A stretch of 64,000 nt of DNA from NCBI RefSeq assembly GCF_921293095.1, contig NC_060254.1, positions 106,106,917 through 106,170,916 on the forward strand. Direction: 5' to 3'. The stretch is from Ischnura elegans. Taxonomy: Eukaryota; Arthropoda; Insecta; Odonata; Coenagrionidae. The position numbers and the translations under genes are program-made. Shown here one piece after another: positions 36,601-49,052 of this stretch. Positions within the stretch are counted from its first letter, which is position 1. Each line of letters begins with the position of its first letter. Under the pieces are notes generated by a model that saw nothing but the letters and a program-made list of their open reading frames with translations, was not told where the DNA came from and searched no databases.

Positions 36601-37090
36601 GTTTCGACGTACGAAAATTTTAAGATAGCCAAAAAATTAATCAAAGAATTCTCTAACTTTTTGGCAAAGGAATTTGTCGTGCAATTATTGCAAGTAGGTC
36701 AAAAAATTCCCAAAGTTTTCCCATAAGAAAAGCATTGAGAGCATTCAAACAGTAATAAAAAATACTAAATATCAATTCGTCGCTATGGCAACCACACCAA
36801 AAAATCGACCAAAAAATCTAGTCCATGTCCATTGAATATCATGTTCCTCGGACGTTTAAAAGTACAAAATTAAAGCGAAAAAGTTGTAGTCCCATAAGGC
36901 TCCCATGTTAATTCAAGTCGATATATCTCGAAAACTAATCGACTTTTTCAACTTTTCAGATTTTTCCTCCCGATGAATATTTTTTTACTTTCACGTCCAA
37001 TATTCCATGTACCCACACCTATCACAGTTTGGGCTGCTAATTTGTATCAATCACCCAATCAATGATCACTTTCCCACTTTATAGACGCAA
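33628..37090 (+). repeat. Array 2, unit 2
   Basis: 3463 bp. The 5' hairpin has arms CGCTTGA/TCAAGCG (33641-33659). It has about six ~315-bp repeats and is near-identical to much of unit 3, including private variants such as GCAGTGTGAGGATTACC. Confidence 0.8.
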
Positions 37091-40000
37091 CGAGTCGATT
37101 GGGCGCTTGAATTCATCAAGCGGGTAATTAGGGGGGGTGGGAACATAGTTGTGTCACGTGTTTCCGAGTCATGTGCCCATAAGTGGTTTAATATTCAAAA
37201 ATTTCCCCGCCGTTTTTTGAAAGGGTAAGGAACTAAATTTTTCACTGATAGAAATATTTGTTATTTTCAATGTGATTTTATTTGACGGATAATTGATTCT
37301 TTGATCCATTAAGTTAACCATTGACACATAATCGGAATAAGGTTTTAAAAATTTCAAGAGAGTGTCGATTATATGGTTATTTTTCAACTGTTAAAGTTCA
37401 TAAGCATTGTGATAAGCCACTCTTGAAAATACAACGCAGATTCTTTAGATAAATATATAAAGATATTCCACTTGCAAAACGAATATCCATAATGCAGTTT
37501 GTAAAATACTGAATTGTAACGTTTCCTCAAATTTCTTTGGTCTTAAAAAATAGTAATTCTCAAGATATTCCATTTTGCAAAAAAGATTTGGCATATTTGA
37601 TATCATAATCGTATCGAATTATCAAGTATACTGACACGTGCATTGAAAATACGCAATCCGATTGATTTACCTTCCAATCTTTGATCATCAACACTAAAAT
37701 TCCTGGTCGACTATGTGCGTGCATGCAAAATCCTATGTTATAACGATTCGATATATTTTAAGAAAAAGCATATTCGATATGCATCAATCGTGAGACTACA
37801 TGCAAAACATATTACCTTTGGGAATTGTGAGGAATACCAAGATGTACCAAGCACCAAATTTAATTGGTCCAACGGATACACTATTCAACTTATGCCAATG
37901 TTATGTATTTGTTATAATAATCGAATCCATTCTTCGATTATACTGGCATTTGTATCGTTGAATCCGCAATGCTATTGATTTAACTTACAGTCTATGGCTA
38001 TCTTCCACATAAATATATTGGTCAACTATGTCCTTGGATGTAAAATCCTATTAGTTATAGCAATACGATATATTTTAAGAAAAAGTAGATTCGAATAATA
38101 CCGAACGTGAGACTATACACAAAATATGTTTCATTTGGGCATTGTGAGGAATACCAAGATGTACCCATTTGCCAAATTTCATTGGTCCAACGTATAAACT
38201 AATCAAGTTTTGCAAATTTGCGTATTTGATAGAATAATCGAATCGATCTTGCGATTACACTGCCATCTGCACTGTAAAATCCGCAATGCTATTGGTTTAA
38301 TTATCATTCTGTGTATCTACTATACAATACCTGGCCAACTATGCCCTTGGATGTAAAATTCTATATGTTATAGCGGTTCGATATATTTGAAGAAAAAACA
38401 TATTCGATATATATCGCACGTTAGACAACATACAAAGCATATTTCTGTTGGGCAGTGTGAGGATTACCAAGATGTGCACATTCGCCAAATTTCATTGGTC
38501 CAACGGGTATACTTTTCAAGTTATACCAATTTGTGTATATGCTATAATAATCGAATCGATTTTTCGATCATACTGACATCTGTACGGTAAAGTCCGCAAT
38601 CCCATTGGTTTAATTTTCAGTCTATGGGTATCTACTATTAAATACCTGGTCAACTATGCCTGTGGATGTAAAATCCTACCTGTTATAGCAATTCGATATA
38701 CTTTAAGAAAAAGAATATTCGATATATATCGAATGTGAGACTACGTACAAAACAAATTTTCATTGGGCATCGTGAGGAATACCAATATGTACCAAATCAC
38801 CAAATTTCATTGATCCAACGGTAAATCTATTGAAGTTATGCCCATTTACGTATTTGCTACAATAATCGAATCGATTTTTCGATCATACTGACATCTGTAC
38901 TGTAAAATCCGTAAGGCTATTGGTTTAAAATCCAGTCAATGGGTATCTACTATTTAATCCTTAGTAAACTATGTCCTTGGATGTAAAATCCTACATGTTA
39001 TAGCAATTCGATACATTTTAAGAAAAAGTAGATTCGATATATATCGAATGTGAGACTACGTACAAAACAAATTTTCATTGGGCATCGTGAGGAATACCAA
39101 TTAGTACCCAATCACCAAATTTCATTGATCCAACGGTAAATCTATGGAAGTTATGCCCATTTGCGTATATTCTATAATAATCGAATCGATTTGTCGATCA
39201 TACTTACATCTGTACTGTAAAATCCGCAAGGCTATTGGTTTAAAATACAGTCAATGGGTATCTACTATTTAATCCCTAGTAAACTATGTCCTTGGATGTA
39301 AAATCCTACATGTTATAGCAATTCGATACATTTTAAGAAAAAGTAGATTCGATATATATCGAATGTGAGACTACGTACAAAACAAATTTTCATTGGGCAT
39401 CGTGAGGAATACCAATATATACCCAATCACCAAATTTCATTGATCCAACGGTAAATCTATGGAAGTTATGCCCATTTACGTATTTGCTATAATAATCGAA
39501 TCGATTTTTCGATCATACTGACATCTGTACTGAAAAATCCGCAATGCTATTGGTTTTAAATCCAGTCTATGGGTGTCTACTATTTAATCCCTGGTAAACT
39601 ATGTCCTTGAATGTTAAATCCTACATGTTATAGCAATTCGATATATTTTAAGAAAAAGTAGATTCGATATATATCGAACGTGAGACTGAATACAAAACAT
39701 ACTACCATAGAGTATCGTGAGGAATACCAAGATGTACCTGTTTACCAAGTTTCATTGGTCCAACGTACACACTTATCAAGTTATGCCAATTTGCGTATTT
39801 GTTATACTAATCGAATCGTACTTTAGACACTGCTGACATCTGTACTGTAAAATCCGCAATCCTATTGATATCCCTTCTATGGTCACTCCCTTATCCCTGC
39901 CTTCTCTAATATCCCCGCTTTCCAAATTTAGCCTATGTTCTTATATTGGTGACGTAGATAGATGGGATGCGTTTTTTTCTTACGGGGGCCTAATACAAAA

Positions 40001-41186
40001 AGATATAAATTCAAATCGATGTATCTTCATTAGGAAACATAATTCATCTAAATTATTTATGTGTGCGCATAATTCATTTTTTTCCTTACATATTGTTAAA
40101 ATTTTTATTTCCGTAACTATGTAAATTAGCCCAAAAAATGGCTCAATCGAATACAACCTTGTATCGATCATATCTTCGAGTCTTATCATTCGATCCGTTT
40201 GATTTAACTTTTGGTGGATGAATGACATTATCAGCTGTATTGTGTATGACTTTCATGTTCAACACTTGATTCACAAAAAAGTTATTAGCGATTAAAGCGT
40301 ATCCAAGGAGATTGGTATCGATATAACTCGCACGTGAATCGATCGAGCGGAATGGTCATCATTGCAAAAGTTGACCATTTTAATAATATTATTACTCTGA
40401 AAATTTCATTCCTCTAGCTTAAACGGTTGCTAAGATATTCAAGATTGCATGCTCCACAAAAAAATGGCGACAATGATTTTTCGCTTGCAGGACATTTTTC
40501 GGAATTTAATTATGAATTAACCAAGAGGGTTACGGCGAAAGTAAGCTCAAACGTGAGGGTTCGGAGAACCCTCTAACGGTTTTTCTTAAAGATTCCAAAT
40601 TTTCATATGGCACATGTCTCAACGCCGAAATCCAAGATTGAAAATTCGACCACCTCTACAATGGAAAGTCGAAATCGTTTATTCCTCGGAATTGTTTCGA
40701 CATATGAAAATTTCGAGATAGCCAAAAAATCAACCAAAAAATCTAGTATCTTGCGTTTCAAGGAATTTGTCCTGCGATGATTTCAAGTTGGTCAAAAAAA
40801 ATCCTAACGTAGTGCCATAAGAAAAGCATGGGGCACTTTCAAAAAATCATAAAAAATACTAAATATCATTTTATCGAAATGACAACCACACTGAAAAATC
40901 AACCAAAAAATATAGTTTTCGTCCAGGGAATCTCATGTTCCTGACGCATTTATAAATACCGAAAAAAACCTAAAAAAATTTAGTCCCATAAGGCTCCCAT
41001 GTTAATTCAAGTCGATATATCTCGAAAACTAATCGACTTTTTCAACTTTTCAGATTTTTCCTCCCGATGAATTTTTTTTTACTTTTACGTCCAATATTCC
41101 ATATACCCACAGCTATCACAGTTTGGGCTGCAAATTTGTATCAATCACCCAATCAATGAATCAGTTTCCAGCTTTAAATAGCGTAA
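37091..41186 (+). repeat. Array 2, unit 3
   Basis: 4096 bp. Near-identical to unit 2, but with two extra internal repeats around 39050-39700, which are close copies of their neighbours. The 3' domain (about 40650-40980) differs somewhat from unit 2. Confidence 0.8.
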
Positions 41187-44100
41187 CGAGTCGATGATGC
41201 TTGAATATATCAAGCAGGTGTGTAAAGGTTAGAAGATATGGTGGTGTCAATTGTAGCCTAGTCCTGGGTCCATAAGTTGGTAAAAAGTTAGAAAATTCCA
41301 CCGCGTCAAGTTAAAGCAATTGGGCTAATTTTATGAAAACTTATTTTCGATGTGAATCGAGAGTCCGCGCATTATCTTAATCATTTATGATTAAAAGTAA
41401 GTGGACCACTAATATGAACACACACTCCAAATTTCATTGCTTTAACTGAAAAAGTCATGTAGATATGTAATTTTGAATATTTCCTACAATAACCGGGTAG
41501 AACTTATAAATAAAGTAACATCTGTTTTGAAAAATACGAATATCTATTCGCATTTTAATTATGTTACCCATTTCTCATAATTGTTTTCATCTTATATCTA
41601 TACCCTTCTCAATCATGCCCGTGGATGCAAAATTCTACGGCGTATTGCAATTCGATACATTTTAAGGAAACCCAGATTCGATATATATCGAATGTGAGTC
41701 TACGTACAAAACGTATTTTCCATGTGCATTATGAGGAATACCAATATGTACCTATTTACCAAATTTCATTCATCTGCCTCAAATACTTATCAAGTTATGC
41801 CAATATTCGTTTTTGTTATAATAATCGAATCGAACTTTCGATTATACTGGCATCTGTACAGTACAATGCTCATAGCAATGTAATAGAGCTTCTTCCACTG
41901 GTCATCCACTATCCATCACCATCAAAACTAAACCCGTGGACGCTTAATCCTATGTATTATAGCATTTCGATACATTTTTAAGAAAATGCTGATTCGATAT
42001 ATATCGAATGTGAGACAAAAAACAAAACGCATTTCCCCTGTGCGTTATGTGGAATACCAATATATACCCATTTACAAAATTTCATTCACATACCTCAAAT
42101 AATTCTCAAGTTATGTCAATATTCGTATTTCGTATAATAATCGAATCGAAATTTCGATTATACTGACATCTGTACGGTAAAACTCCCAAAGCTATTGATT
42201 CGAATTTCATTCTATGGTCATCCACTATCTATTACCGTCACAACTATGGCGGTGGATGCTAAATTCTATGTGATATAGCTATTCGATATATTTTAGGGTA
42301 AAGTGAATTCGATATATATATCGAATGTTACACGACATACAAAACATATTTCCACTGTGCGTTATGTGGAATACGAATATGTACCCATTTACCAAATTTC
42401 ATTCATATACCTCAAATAATTCTCAAGTTATGTCAATATTCATATTTCTTATAATAATCGAATCGACATTTCGATTATACTGACATCTGTACGGTACCAA
42501 TCTCATAGGTATTGATTCGAATTTCATTCCATGGTCATCCACTATCTATTACCATCGCAAACTTTCCCGTGGATGATAAATCCTATGTGTTATAGCAATT
42601 CGATATATTTTAAGAAAACGCAGATTCGATATGTATCGAATGTGGGACCACACGCAAAACATATTTGCATTGGGAATTATAAGGAATGCCAATAGATATC
42701 CATTCACCAATTTTCATTCATCTACCTCAAATACTCCTCAAGTTATGTCAATATTTGTCTTAGTTAAATTAATCGAAGCGAACTTTCGATTATACTTACA
42801 CTGGTACTCTTAAATACGCAAGTCAATTGGTTTATTTTCCATATGTTGGTCGTTTCACATGCTATGCTGGCACAACTTTCCCCCGTGATAAGTATTCCAA
42901 AAAGTTATAAGCATTCGTGTAAATTCAGGAAAATGTAGTTTCGATATATATCGAAATTGATGGCCATCTTCGGACAACATTTTATATAGTAATATTTAAA
43001 ATACAATGATGTACCTACTGGCCAAATTTCATAGGCCTAGGTGAAATACCTTGGAAGTTATGCTCATTTCCGTTTCACCATAGCAGTAAAGTCACGTTCT
43101 AAGACATGGGCCCATGTCAATGCAAAATCCGTATACATAACAAATGAGTGTCTCCTATGCGATACGGATTTCGTAATGAAAAAATCAATACTTTAAAAAG
43201 TAATGCCCTGAGGCTTTACTGGGTATAGTCCTATGTTAGCCCTCCGCAAATTTCACCCGCCGTCATGCATGAATGAGATAGGGAAATGCGTGTATTTCTT
43301 CCGGGGACCGACCACCGCCGATTTGGCGGGGAGGAATGGTGACGAATGCCGGGGACCCAATAAAATAATTTAGGAAAATTTCAAAATGAAAAAATTCATT
43401 TACTATTACGAAACCGAATTATAAAAGAAAATCAATTTTGCCCGTGGATGCTAAATTCTATGTGGTATAGCAATTCGATATATTTAAAGGAAACACAGAT
43501 TCGATATATATCGAATGTGATACTACAAACAAAACATAACACCCCTGTGCATTATGACGAATACCAATATGTACCCATTTACCAAATTTCATTCATCTAC
43601 CTTGAATATTCATCAAGTTATGTCAAGATTCGTATTTGCTATAATAATCGAATCGAACTATCGATTGTACTGACGCAATTACAGTAAAATGCGCAACGCA
43701 ATTGATTTAAATTTCATTTTTTGGTCTTACACTATAATATTCCTCCTCAACTTTGCCCGTGGATGTTAAATCCCTTGTATTATAGCAATTCGATATATTT
43801 TAAGAAAACGCAGATTCGATATATATCGAATATGAGACTACATAGTAACCATATTTACACATAACATTATGTGTAATACCAAGATGTATCAATTCATTAA
43901 ATTTCATTGGTCTAACAGTAATACTTATTAAGTTATACCAATATTCGTATTTGCTGTAATAATCGAATCGAACTTTCGATTTTACTGACACCTGTACAGT
44001 AAAATGCGCAATACTACTGATTCAAATTTCCTTCTCTGGTCTTACACTATAACATTCCCCCTCAACTTTGCCCGTGGATGTTAAATCCCTTGTATTATAG

Positions 44101-46330
44101 CAATTCGATATATTTTTAGAAAAAGCAGATTCGATATATATCGAATGTGAGACTACATAGTAAACATATTTACACATAACATTATGTGTAATACCAAGAT
44201 GTATCAATTCATTAAATTTCATTGATCTTACAGTAATACTTATTAAGTTATACCAATATTCGTATTTGCTGTAATAATCGAATCGAACTTTCGATTATAC
44301 TGACACCTGTACTGTAAAATGGGCAATGCTACTGATTCAAATTATCTTCTGTGGTCTTACACTATAATATTCCTCCTCAACTTTACCCGTGGATGTTAAA
44401 TCCCTTGTATTATAGCAATTCGATATATTTTAAGAAAACGCAGATTCGATATATATCGAATATGAGACTACATAGGAAACATATTTACACAAAACATTAT
44501 GTGTAATACCAAGATGTATCAATTCATTAAATTTCATTGATCTTACAGTAATACTTATTAAGTTATACCAATATTCGTAATTGATGTAATAATCGAATCG
44601 AACTTTCGATTATTCACACAGCTGTACAGTAAAATGCGCAATGATACTGATTCAAATTACCTTCTGTGGTCTTACTTTATAATATTCCCCCTCAACTTTG
44701 CCCGTGGATGTTAAATCCCTTGTATTATAGCAATTCGATATATTTTAAGAAAACGCAGATTCGATATATATCGAATATGAGACTACATAGGAAACATATT
44801 TACACAAAACATTATGTGTAATACCAAGATGTATCAATTCCCCAAATTTCATAGGTCTAACATTAATACTTTTTAAGTTATACCAATATTCGTATTTGCT
44901 ATAATAATCGAATCGACCTTTCGATTATACTGACATTTGTACAGTAAAATGCGCAATGCTACTGATTCAAATTATCTTCTGTGGTCTTACACTATAATAT
45001 TCCTCCTCAACTTTGCCCGTATAAGTTAAATCCTATGTATTACAGCAATTCGATATATTTTAAGAAAACGAATATTCGATATATATCGATTTTGTGACTA
45101 CATAGGAAACATATTTACACACCAGATTTTGAGTAATACCATGATGTATCAGTTCACTAAATTTCGTTGGCCTAACAAATATACTTACCAAGTTATGCCA
45201 ATTTTCGTATTTGGTAAAATAATCGAATCGAACTTTCAATTACACTGACACCGGTACTCTGAAATACGCAATTCTATTGGTGTATATTCCATTAGTTTGT
45301 CATTCTTCAGGTTATGCTAACACAACTATCTCCAGCGATGGATATTCCAAATAGTTATTAGCATTAGATAATATTCAAGAAAACGTAGATTCGATATATA
45401 TCGAAAGTGAGTCCTCAAACAGTAGTCCTTTTAACATTGCTGCATGGAGAATACCAAGATGTACCCATTTGCCAACTTTCATTGGTCTATCCTAAACACC
45501 AACAGAGTTATGTTCATTTGCTTTTTTCAATGGCGGCATAGGGGACCCTAAGAGCCAATGGTCCTACCCATCCTGTATTCATATATGCATATCCATATTC
45601 ATGAGATAGCAGATATTAATTTGGAAACAATAGAAAAACGCATTTCGAAAAATGGACAGTGGTCTTTGGTTAAGAATCTCCGTATACATACCCAATGCAA
45701 GTTCCCAATGTCTACTGCCATGCTCCCTCCGATAAGGCGATGCGAGTTTTTCTTACCGAGTCCGACCACTTGCCGTTTGGCGGGGAGGAATGGCGGCGAT
45801 GGCCGGGAAGCCAAAAAAATAATTTGGGAAAATTTCAAAATGAAATAATTCATTAACTATTACGATACCTAATTAAAAAAGAAAACCCAAAGTCTAACGA
45901 ATAGTTAGGCTTGTGCCAACAACTTCGCGAGCTACATAGCTTAAGTTTCGTTCGCCAGCTCTCAAATCGAAATCACATAAGAACGCGTGTAAATCGATAT
46001 CTCGAAAACGGTTCGACCTATACGCTTCTTACCAATGCCAAAAAAATCGGCCAAAAAACTAATGTTTCCCATATGGATCTCGTCCGCGTGCGGCGATTTT
46101 TAGTGGGTCATATCGCGAATTTATTTTTTTTCCATAAGAGCCCATGTTAAAGTAGATCGATATATCTCGAAAAGTATCGAACTTTTTGTCATTTTCAGAT
46201 TTATTCTCCCGATGAATATTTTTTTAGTTTTACCCCAAAAAATCTCACCTCGATCGGCCCGGTAGTTTGGGCTGCGAATTTGTATCAATCACCCAATCAA
46301 TGAATTACTTTCCCACTTTATATATGTAAA
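41187..46330 (+). repeat. Array 2, unit 4 (oldest, composite)
   Basis: 5144 bp and the most diverged unit. A partial 3' domain (GGCGGGGAGGAATGGTGACG near 43335) lies in its middle and recurs near its end (GGCGGGGAGGAATGGCGGCG near 45780). Unit 4 therefore appears to be two units fused by deletion around 43440. Confidence 0.7.
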
Positions 46331-46828
46331 AAACTACTATTATACAATTCAACAATCAAGCCGCTGCTAACCTATGCTTCCCCAGTATGGCTTCATGCCA
46401 GTGCATGCCATCTTAAGAAACTTCAATCATGCGAAAACAAAATAATCCGGAAAATTAAAGGCGCCCCTTGGTTTATCAGCAACCGCCAAAGTCGTAATGA
46501 TGTAAAAATCTGTCCAATTTTAACTTCCTTAAAATCAGCTGTGACGCAATTTCAAAATTCTTGCAAAAGAACCAAAAACATTTTAATTGAGAATCTATGG
46601 GACTATGTTTTACCTCCCAAACCCAAACACAGATACCCTAAATCAGCCCTAATCCCTTCCCATATTCCTTTCCCTACCCAACCCTACAATGCCCGGACTA
46701 AAATTTTTCATCCAAAAGCTCAACTATAGCATATGAATCAACCCTGATCCAGAAACGCCAAGAAGACAGCTGATTGGCTGGGAGCTTGGAAGAAGGGTAC
46801 TTAAGAAAAATCCGCTTGGCTTGGCTTG
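46331..46828 (+). pseudogene. Jockey-like LINE, right fragment (C-terminus)
   Basis: Resumes the reading frame broken at 29535. The protein runs LLLYNSTIKPLLTYASPVW, then KKLQSCENKIIRKIKGAPW, and ends at a stop at 46727-46729. Together with the left fragment it gives a continuous Jockey-type thumb and C-terminal region with no frame change across the insertion. About 100 bp of 3' UTR ends in repeated CTTGG units before the 14-bp target duplication. Confidence 0.85.
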
Positions 46829-46842
46829 GAATCGGTCCAGCC
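46829..46842 (+). repeat. 14-bp target duplication, right copy
   Basis: Exact repeat of 29176-29189 (GAATCGGTCCAGCC). Confidence 0.75.
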
Positions 46843-46925
46843 GTTTCGGAGGAGTTGGGCGGCAAAAAAACTTTGACACGAGAATTTTATGCATTAGATT
46901 TGTGTGTATGAAAACACCGGTAGGG
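46843..46925 (+). mobile_element. Right part of the RTE-like 3' UTR
   Basis: GTTTCGGAGGAGTTGGGCGG directly continues the sequence interrupted at 29189. It runs into TATGCATTAGATTTGTGTG, after which similarity is unclear. Confidence 0.45.
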
Positions 46926-47073
46926 AAGTGATCAGATATTTTTATTTTTATTATGAAGCCATCAATTTTGGATTAGAAACATTTGAAATTTATGTGATAT
47001 AGGTACGATGCCACTTTATGTTTTTTTACTTCAGTTCTTGTGCTTTTAGTGATGCAAGTTGGGAGTCCTTGGG
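46926..47073. other. Short spacer
   Basis: AT-rich; nothing recognised. Confidence 0.4.
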
Positions 47074-48350
47074 TTACAAGTAATTTTTTTTGTAAATATC
47101 CACTATAATGTTGTTCTTTGATTTTAAATTTAAATTCAGATCACCAATCAAAATTACTTGTGTGTCTTGTCTACTTTGAAGAGAAGATTCTATACTAATG
47201 AGAACATCTTTCTTGTTTGTATGTGGTGGTCTATAAATACATATTAAATAAAAAGTGACGTAATCATCATCTATTTTCAAAATCAAGGATTCACATTCAT
47301 CTAACTCCAAATCAACGACTGTAGCAGATATGCCTTCCTTAAGAAAGAACATTACTCCTCCACTCCTCAATTTATGAAAGGAGCTGAAACTAGGCAAACG
47401 ATAAGGATGTGGCTCCGATGACTTGACACTGACTTCAGCCAGCATACATCCCAGCACCTGATCTCAATCATTCAATGCCAATACCGTTCAATGCCTTTAC
47501 TTCACCCCAGTTTTTCTTTTCACAGTCAGCAAGTAACAAATGTAACCTTTATACAAATGAAAAGTGTCCATTAATTTATGCGTGCAGTCGTAGGATATTC
47601 ATTCTAACACGGCAGTTATAACAGATAATGGATCCATGGGTATGGTATTACATTACCCCAATATACTTAGATCTTTCTCACTTTGTGACTTAATTATTTG
47701 GGCGTTTTCACTTTTTCTAACTGGAACTTTATCACTTTTGTACCACAAACATATAACTTAGTTGTTGTGCCTTAGTTTTAGCTTGCCATCATAGATTCCT
47801 GTAAAAATATGTCAGGCTTTCATTGATATACACTTTTGAGTCGGGATATTTATGTCTCAAAGTAGCATTATTTTAAATCCTTTTTATGTGCTAAAAAAGA
47901 ATGTTTTACAGTCTTGTTAGAAAACTCAACAATACTTATGCCAGATTTTGCTTGTGCTCTCGGTGTGACAGAAACATCCGAAATAGAGTTCTGATGAACC
48001 TTGATGCCAATCTCATTGGCCATGTCCATTACTTTACTTCTTACGATTTCACTGTGATCATTATCTCTCACAGGAACACCAACTATTTCTAATTTGTTTT
48101 CTAGCTGTTTCTGATCTAGAATGTTTACCTTCTTTTGTAATTCACTAATAGTTCTGTCCTTGGGATCAAGCTGTTCTTTGAGGTCGCTGATGGTGTTATT
48201 ACGATCAGTCACAGTGTTTTTTTTAAAGCATTAGCGGTACTCACAAGTTCATCGTGTACTTGGCTTAGGGAAGCAAGACTCCTCTCGATATCTTCCCTCG
48301 TGGAGGCAGCATCGGATGATCCAGCCTCTAGTTGTTCCTCAGCCTGACTT
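47074..48350 (-). pseudogene. LINE 5' half: ORF1 plus partial endonuclease
   Basis: The minus-strand frame 48212-47868 gives an ORF1-like protein: heptad-rich coiled coil (ISDLKEQLDPKDRTISELQK), then LENKLEIVGVPVRDND and a HSFLAHKKDL end, as in the RNA-binding ORF1 proteins of many insect LINEs. Its N-terminal extension (EDIERSLASLSQ) lies in another frame to about 48350. Frame 47457-47074 gives an apurinic-type endonuclease segment with a GGVMFFLKEG strand, the ICIYRPPH motif and catalytic GDLNLN. The protein stops in the endonuclease and the reverse transcriptase is absent, an unusual 3' truncation. Several frameshifts are present. Confidence 0.75.
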
Positions 48351-48354
48351 CCTC

Positions 48355-48555
48355 CTTCAGCATTTTAAAATGGTCAGGCAAGGATCTGAATGAGCTGAAC
48401 CGACTAATGAGGCGACTTTTGAATAAATTCCGATGTTTACATGATAAGGCTTCAGTCACCAGGTTATATATCCCGAGAAATGAAGGAGACAGAACCCTAA
48501 TAAATATTCTTCGACAATGCCGATCTCGGGGACAGTCAATGACATCCTCTTGATA
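48355..48555 (+). pseudogene. Non-LTR retrotransposon C-terminal fragment, left part
   Basis: The frame reads DLNELNRLMRRLLNKFRCLH then RLYIPRNEGDRTLI. This matches the (E/D)L..LDR.TRKLL...H...DRLY.PR.EGGRGL segment found after the reverse transcriptase in several non-LTR families. It is interrupted at 48556 by a small inverted-repeat element and resumes at 48772. Confidence 0.6.
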
Positions 48556-48771
48556 GGCCATTTTACACGGTACACGAAATTGCGCATTCAGACGTACGTG
48601 CGAAGGTCGTGTAAAGCGGTGAATTGCCAGAACACATGCGAGAATGCGTGTATGCGAGACGGAAAAATAGCCCCTGTTCAAATTTCGTTCATGCATTCGC
48701 GCAATTCCACGCCATTTTAGAAATTAATGCAGCTCTAACCTGCGCTATTCCGTGCCCCGTGTAAAACAGCC
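48556..48771. mobile_element. 216-bp MITE with GGC-TTTTACACGG ends
   Basis: The left end is GGCCATTTTACACGG. The reverse complement of the right end is GGCTGTTTTACACGGGGC. It is internally non-coding and sits within a retrotransposon frame. The target duplication is not clear (ATA against TTA), so the superfamily is left open. Confidence 0.6.
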
Positions 48772-49052
48772 TTAAAAGTTTCAAAAGATGCATCAATGAA
48801 AGAGTTAATAAAGGCTGACGTGGGGTACACATTATTGAATATTGGACAGGATCAGAATCGGAACCAAATACCAGACCTGAACCAACAAAAGCAGGAATGG
48901 AGGTCTAAAATTTTATATGAAAAGTTCCCAACAGCCATGCAGGAGGATTGGGTTGTCAGAAACGCATCTATTGAATGGCTTCAAGATGGCTATTTACACC
49001 CGGAGCTGAAGGGTTTGTGTTTGCAATTCAAGTTAGAGTTACACGAACTCGT
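48772..49052 (+). pseudogene. Non-LTR retrotransposon C-terminal fragment, right part
   Basis: The frame from 48796 reads an ASIEWLQDGYLHPELKGLC segment. This corresponds to the W(L)..G.L.PE.EG...A.Q segment that follows the RLY.PR block in the same proteins, so it continues the fragment at 48355. It is cut at 49053 by a MITE. Confidence 0.55.

Larger units (their letters stand above)
29536..46330 (+). mobile_element. Tandem array 2: four large non-coding units (Helentron-like?) inside a LINE
   Basis: About 16.8 kb. Units start CGAGTCGATTGGGYGCTTGA and end TTTCCCACTTTATA plus a few bases. Each unit has a 5' segment with a hairpin, a block of ~315-bp tandem repeats, a ~1.2-kb unique 3' domain and a ~138-bp terminal module. 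Subterminal inverted repeats (GATTGGGTGCTTGA at 29542-29555; reverse complement with one mismatch at 33584-33597) and insertion within an A-run (T-T on the other strand) match known Helentron/HINE traits. No Rep/helicase is encoded. The family call is inference. The insertion itself is certain from the interrupted LINE reading frame. Confidence 0.75.

Noticed and set aside
29880..45480. Frames of 60-120 codons inside the 315-bp repeats
   Set aside because: They follow the satellite period, appear on both strands and carry no domain. Periodic sequence with few stops explains them.
29880..45480. CRISPR-like array (regular repeats with palindromes)
   Set aside because: The period is ~315 bp, whole units are similar rather than short repeats separated by unique spacers, and the context is eukaryotic transposons.
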